From assembly GCA_021805565.1 (NCBI GenBank), contig JAJZFA010000007.1, forward strand, positions 1-47,841: a stretch of DNA of 47,841 nt, in the 5' to 3' direction. Origin of the DNA: Pseudomonadota bacterium. Lineage in GTDB: Bacteria; Pseudomonadota; Alphaproteobacteria; Acetobacterales; Acetobacteraceae. This document shows positions 1-9,000 of this stretch, piece after piece; position 1 is the first letter of the stretch; each line of letters begins with the position of its first letter. The notes under the pieces were generated by a model. It was not told the origin of the DNA. It saw only the letters and a list, made by a program, of their open reading frames with translations, and did not search any database. Made by a program: the position numbers and the translations under genes.

Positions 1-618
1 AGGAATCCCAATCCGGAGCTTTTGCGAATCCCCCATTTAGAGGTGAAGTGACGGTTCAGCTTACCTGTTGCATTTCGGACTCATCGGCATAACCGCGAGC
101 GCGACTCAGTCGCATTGAGAACTGCTGCACGATCACGTATTAGGCGCGATATTGATACCAGAACCGGTATATATGGAAGCAAATACGTCCGATGGGCGAT
201 CGCACCCCGCTCACGGCCTGCTCCATGGCATAATGGCCGTTCAGGGCAGTATCCTGAGCGCGGGCGTATCTGGCCGTCACGAACCGGTGCCGCAGGGGTC
301 TATCGTCTCGGCCCCGTAACCCTCGAGATGCCGCACGCTCCGGGTGGCGAGGGCCGCGTCGCGCGACGGCGCAACCGGAGCGTCCGCCCGAGAAATCGTC
401 CTTCCGGCAAGCCACCGCTCAACCGTAGCCTCGGCAGTTGAGATCATCGGCTCGCGGGGATCCGCGGGACGTTCCACCCGGCCAGGCGACACGGACCAAA
501 CACGGCTGACGGTCGCCTCATTACACCGCGGCGACCGCTCGCACCCGAGGCGGAATGGAGAATACTCGGGGCCTCGTCGTCCACGGGCCGGGCATGGCCG
601 CTGCCCGATGGACAATTG
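1..618. other. Region without a convincing gene
   Basis: I find no ORF here with recognisable protein character. Several overlapping frames are open only because the DNA is GC-rich. On the + strand bases 1-51 read in frame to a TGA and could be the last 16 codons of a gene lying off the left edge (ending ...LRIPHLEVK), but this is too short to trust. Bases 160-180 hold a small inverted repeat (ATACC/GGTAT). No tRNA-like cloverleaf was seen. Confidence 0.4.
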
Positions 619-1266
619 CTACTGTCCGCCCGCCAGTCCCAGGCTTTGCAGGTAAATCAACACGCCGGCCTCCAGCAAATCCTCTGCCGCCATCGGCAGT
701 TTCCGGCGCGACGGACTCTCTCGCACGAACAGCGAGGCGATTCCGTGTGCCATCCCCCAGATATGCAGGGCCATCATCAGCGACGGCGGCCGGCGATCCG
801 GCGGCAGCGTCGCCGCGACATGATCGGCCGCATCGCGCAGCACCCCGAACGCCCGGTCCCCCGCTGCCAGCAATTCAGGATGGGCTTCCTGGGAAATCCG
901 CGACTCGAACATCGCCGCGTAGTACGCCGGCTCCTCCCTGGCGAACGCAAGGTAGGTCCGGCCCAGATCCTCGAACGCCCGCACCGCCTGGGGACGACCG
1001 CCGTTCCAGGCTTTCGCCAGCCGTTCGGCGAACAGATCGAACCCGCGCACCGCGACTTCGGACAGCAACGCCTCGGCATCGCGGAAATGCCGATAGGGTG
1101 CGGCCGGGCTGACGCCGGCCAACCGAGCGGCCTCGGCAATGGTGAAGCCGGCCGGTCCCTTGGCGCCGACCAGTTCTAGCGCCGCTTCGATCAGGGCTTC
1201 GCGCAGGTTGCCGTGGTGGTAGCCACGCCGCCCCGAACCGCCCTCGGATGATCCAGACCAACTCAT
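619..1266 (-). CDS. TetR/AcrR-family transcriptional regulator with WHG-type C-terminal domain
   Basis: A 215-residue one-component repressor-type protein. Residues about 16-62 form the TetR helix-turn-helix (HGNLREALIEAALELV, then GFTIAEAARLAGVSPAAPYR, with the conserved YRHF end of the recognition helix). The C-terminal half carries the WGMAHG motif of the WHG-type ligand-binding domain near residue 170. The length is normal for the family. It is divergent from yggT-folD across a 112-base gap, so it may control itself and that pair. No strong ribosome binding site precedes the ATG. Ligand and targets cannot be read from the sequence. Family call is firm; role is inference. Confidence 0.9.
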   Translation of the reverse strand: MSWSGSSEGGSGRRGYHHGNLREALIEAALELVGAKGPAGFTIAEAARLAGVSPAAPYRHFRDAEALLSEVAVRGFDLFAERLAKAWNGGRPQAVRAFEDLGRTYLAFAREEPAYYAAMFESRISQEAHPELLAAGDRAFGVLRDAADHVAATLPPDRRPPSLMMALHIWGMAHGIASLFVRESPSRRKLPMAAEDLLEAGVLIYLQSLGLAGGQ

Positions 1267-1378
1267 GTTAGGGGCTTTTACATGACTGGCGGAACCAATC
1301 CAGCGCCGCGCGTGAGCGGTGTTGCCGAACCGCTCCGCCCTCGTTAGGTTCCGCGCCCGAATCCGGAGTGTTCGCCAA

Positions 1379-1693
1379 ATGATCAGGCCGCTTTTTTGGC
1401 TGCTGCTCGAGGTGCTTAATCTTTACTGGTGGGCTGTGCTGCTGGCCGCGGTGTTCAGCACCCTTGCGTCCTTCGGCGTGATCGACACCCGCAACCGCAT
1501 CGTCTGGAGCATCGGCGACTTTCTGTATCGCATCACCGACCCCGCCTTGCGGCCGATTCGCAACATTTTGCCAAGCTTCGGCAATATCGACCTCAGCCCG
1601 CTGGTTTTGTTGCTGCTGATCCAGGGCGCGATCATGATCGTGGTCAATATCGAGGCGGCGATCCTGACCGGCGCGATGCAATACCTGCTGTGA
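1379..1693 (+). CDS. YggT-family integral membrane protein
   Basis: A 104-residue protein with two hydrophobic segments (about residues 3-26 and 74-97) flanking the conserved YggT region, which includes [19 protein letters not shown] and [13 protein letters not shown]. YggT proteins are small inner-membrane proteins linked to osmotic tolerance, cell division or membrane protein organisation in different bacteria. The exact role here is unknown. The ATG at 1379 is chosen because translation from there begins directly at the first membrane segment. The in-frame extension to 1319 is arginine-rich and lacks family character. Its stop overlaps the folD GTG start (GTGA), so the two genes are probably translationally coupled. 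Confidence 0.88.
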   Translation: MIRPLFWLLLEVLNLYWWAVLLAAVFSTLASFGVIDTRNRIVWSIGDFLYRITDPALRPIRNILPSFGNIDLSPLVLLLLIQGAIMIVVNIEAAILTGAMQYLL

Positions 1694-2535
1694 CCGCCCG
1701 CATTATCGACGGCAAGGCCATTGCCGCCGCGCTCCGCGCGGACGTTGCCGCCAAGGTCGCCGCCGCCGGATTCACCCCCGGCCTGGCGGTTGTACTGGTC
1801 GGCGAGGACCCCGCCAGCGCCGTCTATGTCCGCACCAAGGACCGGGCCGCTCGCGAAGCCGGCATCGCCGCCCGCACCATCCGCCTGCCCGCCGGCACAT
1901 CGCAAGCCGACCTGCTGGCCACCATTCGAGCGCTGAATGAGGATCCGGCCATCGACGGCATCCTGGTCCAGTTGCCGCTGCCCCCCGGCATTGCGCCCGA
2001 AGCGGTGATCGAGGCGATCGATCCGGACAAGGATGTGGACGGTTTCCACCCGGTGAATGTCGGCCACCTCGCCGACGGCCGCCCCACCCTGGTACCCTGC
2101 ACCCCGCTCGGTATCATGAAAATGCTTCGCGCCATCGGCGTGACCGCCAGCGGTGCCCGTGCCGTGGTGGTCGGCCGGTCGGCGATCGTCGGGCGGCCGA
2201 TGGCCCGCCTGCTGCTGTCGGCCGATGCCACTGTCACCGTCGCCCATTCCCGCACCCGGGACCTGCCGGCCGAATGTCGCCGAGCCGATATCCTGATCGC
2301 CGCCACTGGAAGGCCGGAACTGGTGCGGGCGGATTGGGTCCAACCGGGCGCGACGGTGATCGACGTTGGCATCAACCGTCTGGCGGATGGCCGTCTGGTG
2401 GGCGACGTGGCGTTCGATGCCTGCGCGGCCGTCGCGGGCGCCATCACCCCTGTGCCCGGCGGGGTTGGCCCGATGACGGTGGCGTGCTTGCTGGAAAACA
2501 CCTTGACCGCGGCACTGCACCGCCGATCCCGATGA
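1690..2535 (+). CDS. folD: Bifunctional methylenetetrahydrofolate dehydrogenase/cyclohydrolase FolD
   Basis: Cytosolic one-carbon enzyme that interconverts 5,10-methylene-THF, methenyl-THF and 10-formyl-THF with NADP. The 281-residue product matches the usual length of about 285. Visible signatures are [14 protein letters not shown] with the catalytic lysine, [23 protein letters not shown], the Rossmann segment [14 protein letters not shown], and the C-terminal [17 protein letters not shown] signature. The GTG at 1690 overlaps the yggT stop. The frame is also open upstream to 1429, but that part is only yggT read in another frame, so the longer start is rejected. Pairing of yggT and folD suggests co-transcription. 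Confidence 0.97.
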   Translation: MTARIIDGKAIAAALRADVAAKVAAAGFTPGLAVVLVGEDPASAVYVRTKDRAAREAGIAARTIRLPAGTSQADLLATIRALNEDPAIDGILVQLPLPPGIAPEAVIEAIDPDKDVDGFHPVNVGHLADGRPTLVPCTPLGIMKMLRAIGVTASGARAVVVGRSAIVGRPMARLLLSADATVTVAHSRTRDLPAECRRADILIAATGRPELVRADWVQPGATVIDVGINRLADGRLVGDVAFDACAAVAGAITPVPGGVGPMTVACLLENTLTAALHRRSR

Positions 2536-2597
2536 TTGTCACGCCGCCCCCGCGGTGAGACAACGATCCAGCCGCGCTGCGCGGGAGGAACCCAGAA

Positions 2598-4103
2598 ATG
2601 CCTGACGCCCCCGGCGAGAGCCTTGGCCGGATGCAGCCCCATGTGCCCGCACCACCCGATCCGGTACGGCGCAGGCTGGTTCTCGCCGCCTGCCTGATCG
2701 CCACGTTCGTGGCCGCGGTCGAAAGCACGATCGTTGCCACGATCATTCCTACCATCGTCGGCGATCTTGGCGGATTCAACCTGTTTACCTGGGTGTTCAC
2801 CGTCTATCTGCTGACCCAGGCGGTTACCATACCGGTGTATGGACGGCTGGCCGACTTGTACGGCCGCAAACCGGTTTTCTTTGCCGGTACTGCGATCTTC
2901 CTGGCGGGCACCATTCTGTGCGGGATGGCCTGGAACATGCCATCCCTGGTGGTGTTCCGGGCGTTGCAGGGATGCGGCGCCGGGGCGATCCAGCCGATCG
3001 CGGCGACTATCCTGGGCGACATCTATACGCCGGCCGAACGCGGCCGCATTCAGGGGCTGGTGGCCTCGGTCTTCGGCGTGTCGGCGGTGACCGGGCCGTC
3101 GCTGGGCGCGTTCCTGGTGATGCACATGAGCTGGCGGGCCGTTTTCTGGGTGAACGTCCCGATCGGAATCGCGGCCATCGCGATGATCGCCGCGTTTTTG
3201 CGCGAAAACGTGACGCGCCGCCAGCACCGCATCGACTGGGCCGGTTCGCTGTTGCTGCTGACGGGATTCAGCAGCCTGATGCTGGGACTGGTACAAAGCG
3301 GCACGCTGGGCAGACCGTCGCTGATCGTACTGACCCTGACGGGCGTGGCCGCGCTGGTGGCGTTGTACTTGCACGAACGCAGCGTGCTGGAACCGATGCT
3401 GCCGCTGGAGTTATGGCGTAACCGGGTGATTGTTGTCGGCAGCGTGGGGAATTTCACCTCTGGGGCCATGATGATGGGCGTTGCGGCTTTCCTGCCGATT
3501 TATGTTCAGGGTGCGATGGGCCGTGGCGCCATCGATGGCGGCTTGGTTCTGGGGGCGATGTCCGTCAGTTGGGCGGCCGCCAGCCTTGCCGCGGGCCGGA
3601 TCATGGCGCGCACCAGCTATCGCTTCGTGGCGATGCTGGGCGGGCTGGCGCTGACCATCGGGTGCGCGATGCTGGCCGCGTTGCGTCCGGCGGATGGGCC
3701 GGTCTGGGCGGCGGCTGGATCGCTGGTGATCGGTATCGGCATGGGCAGTTGCAGCACGGTGTTCATCGTGTCGATCCAGGCATCGGTGCCGTGGGGGCAA
3801 CGCGGCGCGGCCACGTCGTCGTCGATGTTCATGCGCTTTGTCGGGCAGTCGGTGGGCGCGTCGGTTTGCGGAGCGGTGCTGAATGCCACGATGCTGCATC
3901 TGGACCCCGGCGCGGCGCACGCGGTGGAACGGTTGCTGGATCCGGCCGTCCGGACTGCCATGGCGCCGGCGGAACTGGCGCATCTGACCGGTGTGATGGC
4001 CGCGTCGGTGCATAATGCGTATCTGCTGGCAACGGCCTTCGCGGTGCTGACGCTGATCGTCGCGTCGCGGATGCCGGCCCGGCTTAGTCCGGTACGGAAT
4101 TGA
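2598..4103 (+). CDS. MFS drug/solute exporter, DHA2-like (14-TM type)
   Basis: A 501-residue major facilitator. After a hydrophilic 27-residue N-terminus come about 14 hydrophobic segments. Family motifs are visible: VESTIVATIIPTIVGDLGG in TM1, GRLADLYGRKPVF (motif A) after TM2, and RALQGCGAGAIQP (motif B region) in TM4. These are typical of proton-driven DHA2 multidrug exporters such as EmrB relatives. The substrate is not deducible. The ATG has a clear GGAGG at 2584-2588, about 9 bases upstream. It lies 62 bases after folD in the same orientation, but no functional link is evident. Confidence 0.9.
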   Translation: MPDAPGESLGRMQPHVPAPPDPVRRRLVLAACLIATFVAAVESTIVATIIPTIVGDLGGFNLFTWVFTVYLLTQAVTIPVYGRLADLYGRKPVFFAGTAIFLAGTILCGMAWNMPSLVVFRALQGCGAGAIQPIAATILGDIYTPAERGRIQGLVASVFGVSAVTGPSLGAFLVMHMSWRAVFWVNVPIGIAAIAMIAAFLRENVTRRQHRIDWAGSLLLLTGFSSLMLGLVQSGTLGRPSLIVLTLTGVAALVALYLHERSVLEPMLPLELWRNRVIVVGSVGNFTSGAMMMGVAAFLPIYVQGAMGRGAIDGGLVLGAMSVSWAAASLAAGRIMARTSYRFVAMLGGLALTIGCAMLAALRPADGPVWAAAGSLVIGIGMGSCSTVFIVSIQASVPWGQRGAATSSSMFMRFVGQSVGASVCGAVLNATMLHLDPGAAHAVERLLDPAVRTAMAPAELAHLTGVMAASVHNAYLLATAFAVLTLIVASRMPARLSPVRN

Positions 4104-4244
4104 GCCGGGGCGAATACGGCCGGACCAAGCGTTTCGTTCGATCCCCTCGGTTCGTCCCGGACGTTGGCCGGAGGGCGGCCCTTCAAACGAAGGATGACGG
4201 TCCGGCCGTTTTCGCGGCCCGTCCCGTGGTGCCGTTTGTTACGA

Positions 4245-4274
4245 TTGACAGTTTGGCGATCGTTGCCTTATAGA
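4245..4274 (+). promoter_or_regulatory. Sigma70-type promoter for the metallopeptidase gene
   Basis: A perfect -35 box TTGACA (4245-4250) is followed, after 18 bases, by TATAGA (4269-4274). This is a strong housekeeping-type promoter for a high-GC genome. It is 28 bases before the ATG at 4302, so the gene is probably transcribed alone. Confidence 0.7.
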
Positions 4275-4301
4275 TTCAGACTGAACAGCGGGGATATCGG
4301 T

Positions 4302-5000
4302 ATGGCTATCAGCCCAGCGCAGTTGAGTGACCTTCGTAAGCGGGAAGCAACCGAAGCGTCGAAGCGGGGTGCCAAAACCGGCTCGCAACTGTGTATTTAC
4401 AAGACTATTTCCGGCATTGAGGTTGAGATTTATACCGACCAGGGACTAGAGGGCGATGGCAAACTGAAAATCGCCGGCATCGAGCGGGCGGTGAAGATGA
4501 TCGCGGACAAGGGGTTTGCACTTCCTTCGCTCCGGTTCATCCTCACCGGGGCCGGTGGTGTGGAGAACGTCGCCTTCATGGGCAATTCTAGCGGCAACCG
4601 AGCGGCGGTGGTGTATCTAGGGCCGAAGATCGGCATGCAAAACAAGAAAAATGTGACCCAGGGTGTGTCGGACGCCGTGTATGACGGGACGCAGCGGTTC
4701 TTCGGTAATCCCAAGCAGACCGCGATGGTGACGACGGTCGTCATTCACGAACTTGGCCACGTGTTGCATGAACTGATGGCAGAGGATCAGTTCTGGACGA
4801 ACCATGAGCCAGCGACCATGACAAGCGCGCTGGTCTGGGGAATGGCAGCGTCGAAAGTCAGTCAATACGCGCGGAAGATGCCGCTCGAGTTCGTGGCGGA
4901 GGCTTTCTCCGGTATCATGGTCGGCAAGAGATACGATCAGGAAGTAAAGATTGCTTATCGGGCCCTTGGCGGCCCGGAGGTGCCCGGCTTCTTCACCTGA
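4302..5000 (+). CDS. Putative HExxH zinc metallopeptidase-like protein, unknown family
   Basis: A 232-residue soluble protein with no signal peptide. Residues 149-153 are HELGH, embedded in a hydrophobic helix (TTVVIHELGHVLHELMA). Downstream, E196 or E200 in LEFVAEAFSG is well placed to be the third zinc ligand, as in gluzincin-like peptidases, including those found in some toxins and domesticated phage proteins. The N-terminal half (KTISGIEVEIYTDQG, IERAVKMIADKG) is not recognised. The ATG at 4302 is preferred because it follows the promoter at 4245-4274; the in-frame ORF to 4164 would include the promoter. Base composition is visibly lower in GC than its neighbours, suggesting acquisition. 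Peptidase chemistry is inference from the motif. Confidence 0.65.
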   Translation: MAISPAQLSDLRKREATEASKRGAKTGSQLCIYKTISGIEVEIYTDQGLEGDGKLKIAGIERAVKMIADKGFALPSLRFILTGAGGVENVAFMGNSSGNRAAVVYLGPKIGMQNKKNVTQGVSDAVYDGTQRFFGNPKQTAMVTTVVIHELGHVLHELMAEDQFWTNHEPATMTSALVWGMAASKVSQYARKMPLEFVAEAFSGIMVGKRYDQEVKIAYRALGGPEVPGFFT

Positions 5001-5054
5001 CGAACCGCGGGGTTGTTGCGGCTTCCGGATAGGCTGGCCGAAGCGTCGCGTGGT

Positions 5055-5312
5055 CTATTGTCCCGTTCCGCCGCCGAATGCGTTGAATGCGATCAGGGTG
5101 TATGTGTCTTTCACGCCCTTGAGCGTTTGGATATGGTTCGTGACAAACAATCCGATATCGCGATCCGCGTCCAAATAAAATTTTCCCAGCAGATCGTACT
5201 GCCCGGATGTCGAAAACAGTTCCGACATTTCCGTTATGGTGTCCGCGGCTTCCTGGGCAACGTGGTAAGCGCGTCCCATTTCGCATTTAATCTGCACGAA
5301 GATCGCTCGCAT
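5055..5312 (-). CDS. Stand-alone Lrp/AsnC ligand-binding (RAM) domain protein
   Basis: An 85-residue protein resembling only the C-terminal effector-binding domain of Lrp/AsnC regulators, without the helix-turn-helix. It begins MRAIFVQIKCEMGRAYHVAQ. Conserved features are the beta strand FVQIKCE, the helix YHVAQEAADTI, the segment STSGQYDLLGKFYLD, and IGLFVTNHIQTLKGVKDTYTLIAF. Such single-domain proteins form ring-like oligomers that bind small molecules, often amino acids, and may modulate full-length Lrp proteins. The start at 5312 is preceded by AGGTGA, a good ribosome binding site. The longer ORF to 5591 has no family character. It is followed by the convergent metallopeptidase end at 5000. 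Confidence 0.85.
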   Translation of the reverse strand: MRAIFVQIKCEMGRAYHVAQEAADTITEMSELFSTSGQYDLLGKFYLDADRDIGLFVTNHIQTLKGVKDTYTLIAFNAFGGGTGQ

Positions 5313-5415
5313 CGAATCACCTGCTGGTTCACGGTCGCCGCCCTTCGTATAAGGCATCGCCGTGACCGATGTCAGTACCCGGCTGATCGCCGCATGTGGT
5401 TGGGCGCGTCGCGGT

Positions 5416-5685
5416 TCAATGCGGCATCGCCGGTTCCCCGGCCGTCGCGGACAGGTGAAAGTTGGCCTGACCGAGTCGCAGCAGCATATCGGGCAGTGGC
5501 GGTTTGGCTGGCAGCGGCCCCTGTGCCAGGAAGCCGGCCCAGTCCGCCCATGCATGGAAATCCAGCCCCAGTGCGCGGCGCCGGTCGTCATCGGTCAGGC
5601 CCGCCCGCTCCCCCAGTCCGTGAAACAGCGTCAGTTGTGCGCGCGCCAGCGAGTCGGTTGCCTGCCAGGCCAGATTCAGCAGCAT
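5416..5685 (-). CDS. Hypothetical small protein
   Basis: An 89-residue predicted protein (begins MLLNLAWQATDSLARAQLTL), soluble, with amphipathic helices and a tail rich in leucine and proline. I do not recognise the family. The start at 5685 is chosen because GGGAG lies about 7 bases upstream; the open frame continues to 5817 without further protein character. It lies upstream of, and in the same orientation as, the Lrp-domain gene with a 103-base gap, so they could share a transcript. No function is proposed. Confidence 0.5.
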   Translation of the reverse strand: MLLNLAWQATDSLARAQLTLFHGLGERAGLTDDDRRRALGLDFHAWADWAGFLAQGPLPAKPPLPDMLLRLGQANFHLSATAGEPAMPH

Positions 5686-6011
5686 TGGTTGCTCCCGTTC
5701 CAAAGAATGCGATGTGGACGTTCGCGCCGGCCCAAGGCAGGAATTTGCACGTCTGGTGGCGGCTTTATGGCAACCCAACACGGTTGCGTTATCGAACACA
5801 AAGGCAGCATCGGCCATTCCGCGTCAGCGCGCCGATAAAGCTGCCTGCGAAAGCAGAAACTAACGGTGTGCCCCGGCGCCGCATTGCGAAGCGATCCTCG
5901 CCGGGCGTGCCCCACCCGCGCCGGCCCCAGTGACGGGCGGAACGCTGTCGCCTATCGTGACGCTTGCCGCGGACATCCGGTGTCGCGCCGGCCAAAAGGG
6001 GGACGACTCGA
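5686..6011. other. Intergenic region between divergent genes, nothing clear
   Basis: This 326-base gap separates the small hypothetical gene (minus) from the ThDP-TPR-GT fusion (plus). It should hold both promoters, but I see no convincing -35/-10 pair. AAAAGGGGGA at about 5994-6003 is the ribosome binding site for the ATG at 6012. Confidence 0.4.
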
Positions 6012-9000
6012 ATGGAACAGGCCCGTAAAACCGGTGTCGCGCCACGTCATGGCGGCCGGGTGCTGGCGGATGCGCTGGTTGCCCAGGGTATCGACCATGT
6101 GTTCGAGGTGCCAGGCGAAAGCTTTCTCGACACGCTGGACGGGCTTTACGACCAGGGCGGCAAAATCAAGCTTGTCACCTGCCGGTTCGAGGCTGGCGCG
6201 GTGAATATGGCCGATGCGTTCGGTAAATTGACCGGCCGGCCGGCCGCCGCGATGGTGACGCGCGGTCCCGGAGCCTGCCACGGCGCGATCGGCGTGCATG
6301 TGGCGTTCCAGGACAGCACGCCGCTGCTGCTGTTTGTCGGGCAAATCCCGCATCGAGACACCGGGCGGGATGCGTTCCAAGAGGTCGATTACCGCCAGAT
6401 GTTCGCCCCGTTGGCGAAATGGGTCACCCAGATCGATTTTGCCGAACGCATCCCGGAGGTCGTCGCCCACGCGGTGGATGTCGCCACCAGCGGACGGCCC
6501 GGTCCGGTGGTTATCGCGTTGTCGGAGGAAATGCAGAAAGACCGGGTTCAGGTGCCCGATCTGCCGCGTGGCAACGTCAGCCGGGCTTTTCCCGATCCGG
6601 ACGCGCTCCAGACGATGCGCCGCTTGCTGGCGAAGGCGAAAAAGCCAGTCGCCGTGATCGGCGGCTCCTGCTGGACGCCGGCGGGACGCGCGGCCTTGCA
6701 CAAATTCCTGACCCAGAACGATATTCCGGTCGTGGTCGGCTTCCGCCGCCAGGCGCATTACGATGGCACCAGCGCGAACTTCGCCGGCGATCTTGGCGTC
6801 GGGTCCGATCCTGGCCTGATCGGCAAGCTGAAGGAAGCCGACCTGATCCTGGCCGTGGGCAGCCGCCTCGGCGATGCGGTGACGCAGGGTTATACCTTGC
6901 TGGATATGGCCGGCAGTGTCCCCATCGTTCAGGTGCTGCCCGATGGCGCCGAGATCGGCCGCGTGTTCCGCACGAAACTGGGAATTGTGTCCGACCTGAA
7001 CACGTTTGCGATCGCGGCGGCGGGACTGGAGCCGGTCAAGCCGGCTTGGGCCAAATGGACGCGGGATCTGCGGTCCCTGCGCGAAGCTCAGCGCGCCGTG
7101 CCGAACTACGAGGGGCCGCTGAATTTGGCGGCGGCGATGCGCGAACTGGAAACCATGCTGACCCCGGATGCGATCGTGACCACCGATGCCGGCAATTTCG
7201 CCGGCTGGGCCACGCGCTTTCTGAATTTTTCGGAACACCAGCGATATATCGGGCCGACCAATGGCGCCATGGGCTACAGTGTTCCCGCCGCGGTCGGCGC
7301 CAAGATCGCGTTCCCCGATCGCATGGTGGTCGCCATGGTGGGCGACGGCGGGTTTATGATGACGGGGCAGGAAATCGCCACGGCATTCCATCACGGGGTT
7401 GCCCCGATCATCCTGGTGTTCAACAACCAGATGTACGGCACCATTCGTATGCATCAGGAAAAGGCCTATCCCTGGCGCGTGTCGGGCACCGCGCTGACCA
7501 ACCCGGATTTTGCCAAATATATCGAATCGTTTGGCGGACACGGCGAGGTTGTCGCCGCCACCGGGGATTTCGGCCCCGCGTTCAGGCGCGCGGTGGCCAG
7601 CGGCAAACCGGCGCTGATCGAACTGCGCATCAATCCGGAGCAGAGTACCAGCCGGGCGACGATCGCCGACCTGCGCGCTGGGCGGCCGCAACCAAAAGCG
7701 GTCGCAAAGCCCAGGCGCGCGCCCGCCAAAGGCCGGCGGTTGAACCCACGGCTACAGGAAGCGGCCCGCCTGTACACCGCCCGCGACTATCCGGGCGCCG
7801 AAGCGGCCTGCCGCGGCGTGCTCGGGGAAGCACCCGGCGACTTCGACGCGCTGCACCTGCTGGGGGTGGTGCTGACCCTGCAGGACCGGCCGGCCGAGGC
7901 GGTGCCGTTTCTTCGCGACGCGGCGGCAACCGGAGCAGGAAACGGGCTGGTCGTCGTCAATCTGGGCAACGCGCTACTGGCGCTGGAACAGTATGAGGCA
8001 CTACTCGCGCTTCCGGTCGCGGGAAATGCCGACGGACTCAATAACCTTGGGCTGGCTTACCGTGGCCTGGGTCGGCACGACGCCGCGGCCGGCGCCTTCC
8101 GTCAGGCGGTCGCCGCACGCTGGGATCATGCCGGAGGATGGTTCAACCTCGCAGGCAGCTTGCTGAAACTGGGCCGGTTGGAGGACGCGTTGCACGCGAG
8201 CACGCGGGCGCTTCGGGTGGCGCCGTTGGACACGCCGGTTCAGCGGTTGGCCGACAGCGTGAACGAAACTGGCCGAATTCTTCTGGCGTTGGGCCGGCCG
8301 CTGGATGCGTTAGCCCGTTGGCGCGATTTTCTGAACAACTATCCCGGCCAGATATCCGTGGTCTGGAACATGAGCCTGTGTCTGCTGCTGCTTGGCCGGT
8401 TCGAGGAGGGGTGGCGGGGCTATGAATGCCGCTTCGAGGTGCCCGGCCACGATGGCCGTCCGGCCGGGGCGGCGGTGTTGGACCCAGCCCAGGTCGCGGG
8501 CAAGCGGGTGCTGATCCTGACGGAGCAAGGACGCGGCGATATGCTGCAATTCATTCGTTACGCGCCGTTGCTGGCCGCACGGGGTGCGACGGTCCTGGTG
8601 GAGACGTATCCCGATCTGATGGCGCTGGTGGCGGCGATGCCGTGTGTGTCGATGGTGACAGGCACCGGCGATCCATGGCCAGAGGCAGATCTGGTGACGC
8701 CGGCAATGAGCTTGCCGCTGGCATTCGGATATCACCCGGCGAATATTCCGTATTTGGGGGTTCCGGCGGCCCGCACCGTCCGCCTGGAACCATCCATCCG
8801 GCCTCGCGTGGGGGTTGCATGGTCCGGCTCCGTCCATAGTCGCGAACGGTCGGCGCTGCCGGCGGAGGCCCTGGCGCCGCTGCTGGCGCTGCCGGGTTTT
8901 GTGTTTCATTGCCTGCAAACCGAAATCGCGGAACCGGACCGGGCCTGGCTTCGGTCTGTCCGGCCGGACATCGCGCTGCACGAAGGCGAACCGCGGGATT

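Noticed and set aside
555..1179. Plus-strand ORFs of 185 and 187 codons opposite the TetR gene
   Set aside because: Proline/arginine-rich antisense frames; the minus strand has a clear TetR helix-turn-helix and WHG motif.
1423..3374. Long minus-strand open frames (365 and 516 codons) opposite yggT, folD and the MFS gene
   Set aside because: They lie antisense to clear genes, are rich in Arg, Gln and Asp with no family motifs, and come from GC-rich third-position bias.
5952..7691. A 579-codon minus-strand ORF opposite the ThDP domain
   Set aside because: Antisense shadow of a gene with full catalytic motifs; no protein character.
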